Source of the DNA: Megachile rotundata
Lineage: Eukaryota > Arthropoda > Insecta > Hymenoptera > Megachilidae
Length of the DNA: 64,000 nucleotides
Direction: 5' to 3'
Assembly (NCBI RefSeq): GCF_050947335.1
Contig: NW_027474220.1
Span: 1 to 64,000 of the forward strand
This document shows positions 58,129 through 64,000 of the stretch, one piece after another (position 1 is the stretch's first letter; every line of letters begins with the position of its first letter). A program made the position numbers and the translations under genes. The notes beneath the pieces are model-generated. The model did no database searches and was not told the DNA's origin. It saw nothing but the letters and a program-made list of their open reading frames with translations.

Positions 58129-58822
58129 AATCACACAATCACAATCACACAATCACAATCACACAATCACAATCACACAATCACAATCACACAATCACAA
58201 TCACACAATCAGAATCACACAATCAGAATCACACAATCACAATCACACAATCACACAATCACACAATCACACAATCACACAATCACACAATCACACAATC
58301 ACACAATCACACAATCACACAATCACACAATCACACAATCACACAATCACACAATCACACAATCACACAATCACACAATCACACAATCACACAATCACAC
58401 AATCACACAATCACACAATCACACAATCACACAATCACACAATCACACAATCACACAATCACACAATCACACAATCACACAATCACACAATCACACAATC
58501 ACACAATCACACAATCACACAATAACACAATCACACAATCACACAATCACACAATAACACAATCACACAATCACCCAATCACACAATCACGCAATCACGC
58601 AATCACGCAATCACGCAATCACGCAATCACGCAATCACACAATCACACAAACACAATCACACAATCACACAATCACACAATCACACAATAACACAATCAC
58701 ACAATCACGCAATCACACAATCACGCAATCACACAATCACGCAATCACACAATCACGCAATCACACAATCACGCAATCACACAATCACGCAATCACACAA
58801 TCACGCAATCACACAATCACGC
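58129..58822. repeat. 14-mer, 8-mer cassette and ACGC alternation
   Basis: Counterpart of 969-1652: paired CAGAATC near 58212, 8-mer run, AATAAC twice (the first stops a 2050-codon repeat frame at 58525), ACCCAATC at 58573, six ACGC, ACAAACAC, eight ACGC/ACAC 16-mers. Confidence 0.9.
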
Positions 58823-61800
58823 AATCACACAATCACAATCACACAAACACAATCACACAAACACAATCACACAATCACAATCACACAATCACAATCACAC
58901 AATCACAATCACACAATCACAATCACACAATCACAATCACACAATCACAATCACACAATCACAATCACACAATCACAATCACACAATCACAATCACACAA
59001 TCACAATCACACAATCACAATCACACAATCACAATCACACAATCACAATCACACACTCTCAATCACACAATCGCACAATCACACAATCGCACAATCACAC
59101 AATCACATAATCACACAATCACAATCACACAATCACAATCACACAATCACACAATCACACAATCACAATCACACAATCACAGTCACACAATCACAATCAC
59201 ACAATCACAATCACACAATCACAATCACACAATCACAATCACACAATCACAATCACACAATCACAATCACACAATCACAATCACACAATCACAATCACAC
59301 AATCACAATCACACAATCACAATCACACAATCAGAATCACACAATCACAATCACACAATCACACAATCACACAATCACACAATCACACAATCACACAATC
59401 ACACAATCACACAATCACACAATCACACAATCACACAATCACACAATCACACAATCACACAATCACACAATCACACAATCACACAATCACACAATCACAC
59501 AATCACACAATCACACAATCACACAATCACACAATCACACAATCACACAATCACACAATCACACAATCACACAATCACACAATCACACAATCACACAATC
59601 ACACAATCACACAATCACACAATCACACAATCACACAATCACACAATCACACAATCACACAATAACACAATCACACAATCACACAATCACACAATAACAC
59701 AATCACACAATCACCCAATCACACAATCACGCAATCACGCAATCACGCAATCACGCAATCACGCAATCACGCAATCACACAATCACGCAATCACACAATC
59801 ACAATCACACAATCACAATCACACAATCACAATCACACAATCACAATCACACAATCACAATCACACAATCAGAATCACACAATCAGAATCACACAATCAC
59901 AATCACACAATCACACAATCACACAATCACACAATCACACAATCACACAATCACACAATCACACAATCACACAATCACACAATCACACAATCACACAATC
60001 ACACAATCACACAATCACACAATCACACAATCACACAATCACACAATCACACAATCACACAATCACACAATCACACAATCACACAATCACACAATCACAC
60101 AATCACACAATCACACAATCACACAATCACACAATCACACAATCACACAATCACACAATCACACAATCACACAATAACACAATCACACAATCACACAATC
60201 ACACAATAACACAATCACACAATCACCCAATCACACAATCACGCAATCACGCAATCACGCAATCACGCAATCACGCAATCACGCAATCACACAATCACAC
60301 AAACACAATCACACAATCACACAATCACACAATCACACAATAACACAATCACACAATCACGCAATCACACAATCACGCAATCACACAATCACGCAATCAC
60401 ACAATCACGCAATCACACAATCACGCAATCACACAATCACGCAATCACACAATCACGCAATCACACAATCACGCAATCACACAATCACAATCACACAAAC
60501 ACAATCACACAAACACAATCACACAATCACAATCACACAATCACAATCACACAATCACAATCACACAATCACAATCACACAATCACAATCACACAATCAC
60601 AATCACACAATCACAATCACACAATCACAATCACACAATCACAATCACACAATCACAATCACACAATCACAATCACACAATCACAATCACACAATCACAA
60701 TCACACACTCTCAATCACACAATCGCACAATCACACAATCGCACAATCACACAATCACATAATCACACAATCACAATCACACAATCACAGTCACACAATC
60801 ACAATCACACAATCACAATCACACAATCACAATCACACAATCACAATCACACAATCACAATCACACAATCACAATCACACAATCACAATCACACAATCAC
60901 AATCACACAATCACAATCACACAATCACAATCACACAATCACAATCACACAATCAGAATCACACAATCACAATCACACAATCACACAATCACACAATCAC
61001 ACAATCACACAATCACACAATCACACAATCACACAATCACACAATCACACAATCACACAATCACACAATCACACAATCACACAATCACACAATCACACAA
61101 TCACACAATCACACAATCACACAATCACACAATCACACAATCACACAATCACACAATCACACAATCACACAATCACACAATCACACAATCACACAATCAC
61201 ACAATCACACAATCACACAATCACACAATCACACAATCACACAATCACACAATCACACAATCACACAATCACACAATCACACAATCACACAATCACACAA
61301 TAACACAATCACACAATCACACAATCACACAATAACACAATCACACAATCACCCAATCACACAATCACGCAATCACGCAATCACGCAATCACGCAATCAC
61401 GCAATCACGCAATCACACAATCACACAAACACAATCACAATCACAATCACAATCACACAATCACAATCACACAATCACAATCACACAATCACAATCACAC
61501 AATCACAATCACACAATCACACAATCACAATCACACAATCACAATCACACAATCACAATCACACAATCACAATCACACAATCACAATCACACAATCACAA
61601 TCACACAATCACAATCACACAATCACAATCACACAATCACAATCACACAATCACAATCACACAATCACAATCACACAATCACAATCACACAATCACAATC
61701 ACACAATCACAATCACACAATCACAATCACACAATCACAATCACACAATCACAATCACACAATCACAATCACACAATCACAATCACACAATCACAATCAC

Positions 61801-64000
61801 ACAATCACAATCACACACTCTCAATCACACAATCGCACAATCACACAATCGCACAATCACACGATCACACAATCACACGATCACAGAATCACACAATCAC
61901 ACAATCACACAATCACACAATCACACAATCACACAATCACACAATCACACAATCACACAATCACAGAATCACACAATCACACAATCACACAATCACACAA
62001 TCACACAATCACACAATCACACAATCACACAATCACACAATCACACAATCACACAATCACACAATCACCCAATCACACAATCACACAATCACGCAATCAC
62101 ACAATCACACAATCACACAATCACGCAATCACACAATCACGCAATCACACAATCACGCAATCACACAATCACGCAATCACACAATCACACAATCACACAA
62201 TCACACAATCACACAATCACACAATCACACAATAACACAATCACACAATCACACAATCACACAATAACACAATCACACAATCACCCAATCACACAATCAC
62301 GCAATCACGCAATCACGCAATCACGCAATCACGCAATCACGCAATCACACAATCACGCAATCACACAATCACAATCACACAATCACAATCACACAATCAC
62401 AATCACACAATCACAATCACACAATCACAATCACACAATCAGAATCACACAATCAGAATCACACAATCACAATCACACAATCACACAATCACACAATCAC
62501 ACAATCACACAATCACACAATCACACAATCACACAATCACACAATCACACAATCACACAATCACACAATCACACAATCACACAATCACACAATCACACAA
62601 TCACACAATCACACAATCACACAATCACACAATCACACAATCACACAATCACACAATCACACAATCACACAATCACACAATCACACAATCACACAATCAC
62701 ACAATCACACAATCACACAATCACACAATCACACAATCACACAATAACACAATCACACAATCACACAATCACACAATAACACAATCACACAATCACCCAA
62801 TCACACAATCACGCAATCACGCAATCACGCAATCACGCAATCACGCAATCACACAATCACACAAACACAATCACACAATCACACAATCACACAATCACAC
62901 AATAACACAATCACACAATCACGCAATCACACAATCACGCAATCACACAATCACGCAATCACACAATCACGCAATCACACAATCACGCAATCACACAATC
63001 ACGCAATCACACAATCACGCAATCACACAATCACGCAATCACACAATCACAATCACACAAACACAATCACACAAACACAATCACACAATCACAATCACAC
63101 AATCACAATCACACAATCACAATCACACAATCACAATCACACAATCACAATCACACAATCACAATCACACAATCACAATCACACAATCACAATCACACAA
63201 TCACAATCACACAATCACAATCACACAATCACAATCACACAATCACAATCACACAATCACAATCACACACTCTCAATCACACAATCGCACAATCACACAA
63301 TCGCACAATCACACAATCACATAATCACACAATCACAATCACACAATCACAGTCACACAATCACAATCACACAATCACAATCACACAATCACAATCACAC
63401 AATCACAATCACACAATCACAATCACACAATCACAATCACACAATCACAATCACACAATCACAATCACACAATCACAATCACACAATCACAATCACACAA
63501 TCACAATCACACAATCAGAATCACACAATCACAATCACACAATCACACAATCACACAATCACACAATCACACAATCACACAATCACACAATCACACAATC
63601 ACACAATCACACAATCACACAATCACACAATCACACAATCACACAATCACACAATCACACAATCACACAATCACACAATCACACAATCACACAATCACAC
63701 AATCACACAATCACACAATCACACAATCACACAATCACACAATCACACAATCACACAATCACACAATCACACAATCACACAATCACACAATCACACAATC
63801 ACACAATCACACAATCACACAATCACACAATCACACAATCACACAATCACACAATCACACAATAACACAATCACACAATCACACAATCACACAATAACAC
63901 AATCACACAATCACCCAATCACACAATCACGCAATCACGCAATCACGCAATCACGCAATCACGCAATCACGCAATCACACAATCACACAAACACAATCAC
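58823..64000. repeat. Near-duplicate of 1-5186, cut by window end
   Basis: Offset 58822 holds for ACAAACAC (21/58843) and CTCTC (233/59055, 1885/60707, 2995/61817, 4447/63269). It falls to 58814 at ACCCAATC (5101/63915), one 8-mer fewer in the last run. All intermediate modules (8-mer runs, AATAAC, CCC, ACGC runs of six/five, CGATC landmark) recur in the same order. Confidence 0.93.

Larger units (their letters stand above)
1..64000. repeat. Satellite array of ACAATC / ACACAATC words
   Basis: The entire window is tandem repeat. Two words account for nearly all bases: ACAATC (6) and ACACAATC (8), combined as an 8-mer array or a 14-mer (8+6) array. Base words lack G, so G on the + strand marks variant units only. 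I scanned for non-repeat DNA, tRNA or rRNA-like sequence, transposon ends and unique flanks and saw none. All higher-order copies are head to tail. The genomic setting (centromeric, subtelomeric, heterochromatic) is inference; the array nature is directly visible. Confidence 0.99.

Noticed and set aside
52373..58525. 2050-codon open frame starting at TTG
   Set aside because: It begins at a non-ATG codon inside a repeat unit, crosses many unrelated modules, and encodes only the cyclic repeat peptide. Eukaryotic context makes a TTG start still less likely.
1..64000. Telomeric repeat
   Set aside because: The G/T-rich strand (GATTGTGT) resembles telomeric strand bias, but units lack GG or GGG runs, match no telomere repeat I know, and contain multi-kb nested duplications and variant modules typical of satellites. 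A subtelomeric location remains possible.
1..64000. G-quadruplex, hairpin or cruciform-forming sequence
   Set aside because: The G-bearing strand has only isolated G, so no G-quadruplex motif. The + strand base words lack G, so there is no self-complementarity for hairpins.

Overview
The whole 64 kb window is one tandem-repeat (satellite) array. I find no protein-coding gene, RNA gene, mobile element or stretch of unique sequence. Two words build almost everything on the + strand: a 6-mer ACAATC and an 8-mer ACACAATC. They occur either as pure 8-mer runs (ACACAATC)n or as a 14-mer (8+6, ACACAATCACAATC)n. The base words contain no G, so the + strand is A/C-rich and the - strand is G/T-rich throughout. 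The size, homogeneity and nested higher-order duplications suggest heterochromatic, centromeric or subtelomeric satellite DNA of a eukaryote, probably from a long-read assembly. The species cannot be named from this sequence.

Layout: 1-9190 is 8-mer-rich, with ACGCAATC (CpG-bearing) runs and short 14-mer blocks, and is organised as 1.65 kb, 2.57 kb and 0.89 kb tandem duplications. A phase-breaking junction lies at 9191-9216. From 9213 to 11723 is a nearly pure 14-mer array. From 11.7 to 24.1 kb, 14-mer arrays are punctuated by recurring variant modules (CTCTC landmark, CCACAATC cluster, ACTATC/ACGATC cluster, CATTC/CTCAC 8-mer module, CAGTC heptamer array, CCGCAG dimer). From 24.09 to 26.52 kb is the same material riddled with single-base deletions. 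From 26.5 to 30.1 kb continues an approximately 8.1 kb duplicate of 16-22 kb. From 30.14 to 36.5 kb is a divergent cluster, a GCGC module and a 2.9 kb 14-mer array; most of this recurs at 47.24-52.1 kb. From 36.5 to 46.2 kb is a tandem pair of approximately 4.7 kb composite units. From 52.1 to 57.0 kb are chimeric and highly divergent pieces, including the most G-containing sequence of the window (twice, near 55.2 and 56.4 kb). From 57.7 kb to the end the 8-mer-rich organisation returns, and 58823-64000 matches 1-5186 landmark for landmark.

Every duplicated segment I found is in the same orientation, and copies differ mainly by whole numbers of 8-mer or 14-mer units. That is what unequal exchange or slippage would produce. 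The long open reading frames on the + strand follow from repeat arithmetic (8 and 14 are not multiples of 3, and no frame contains a stop). They are not annotated as genes.
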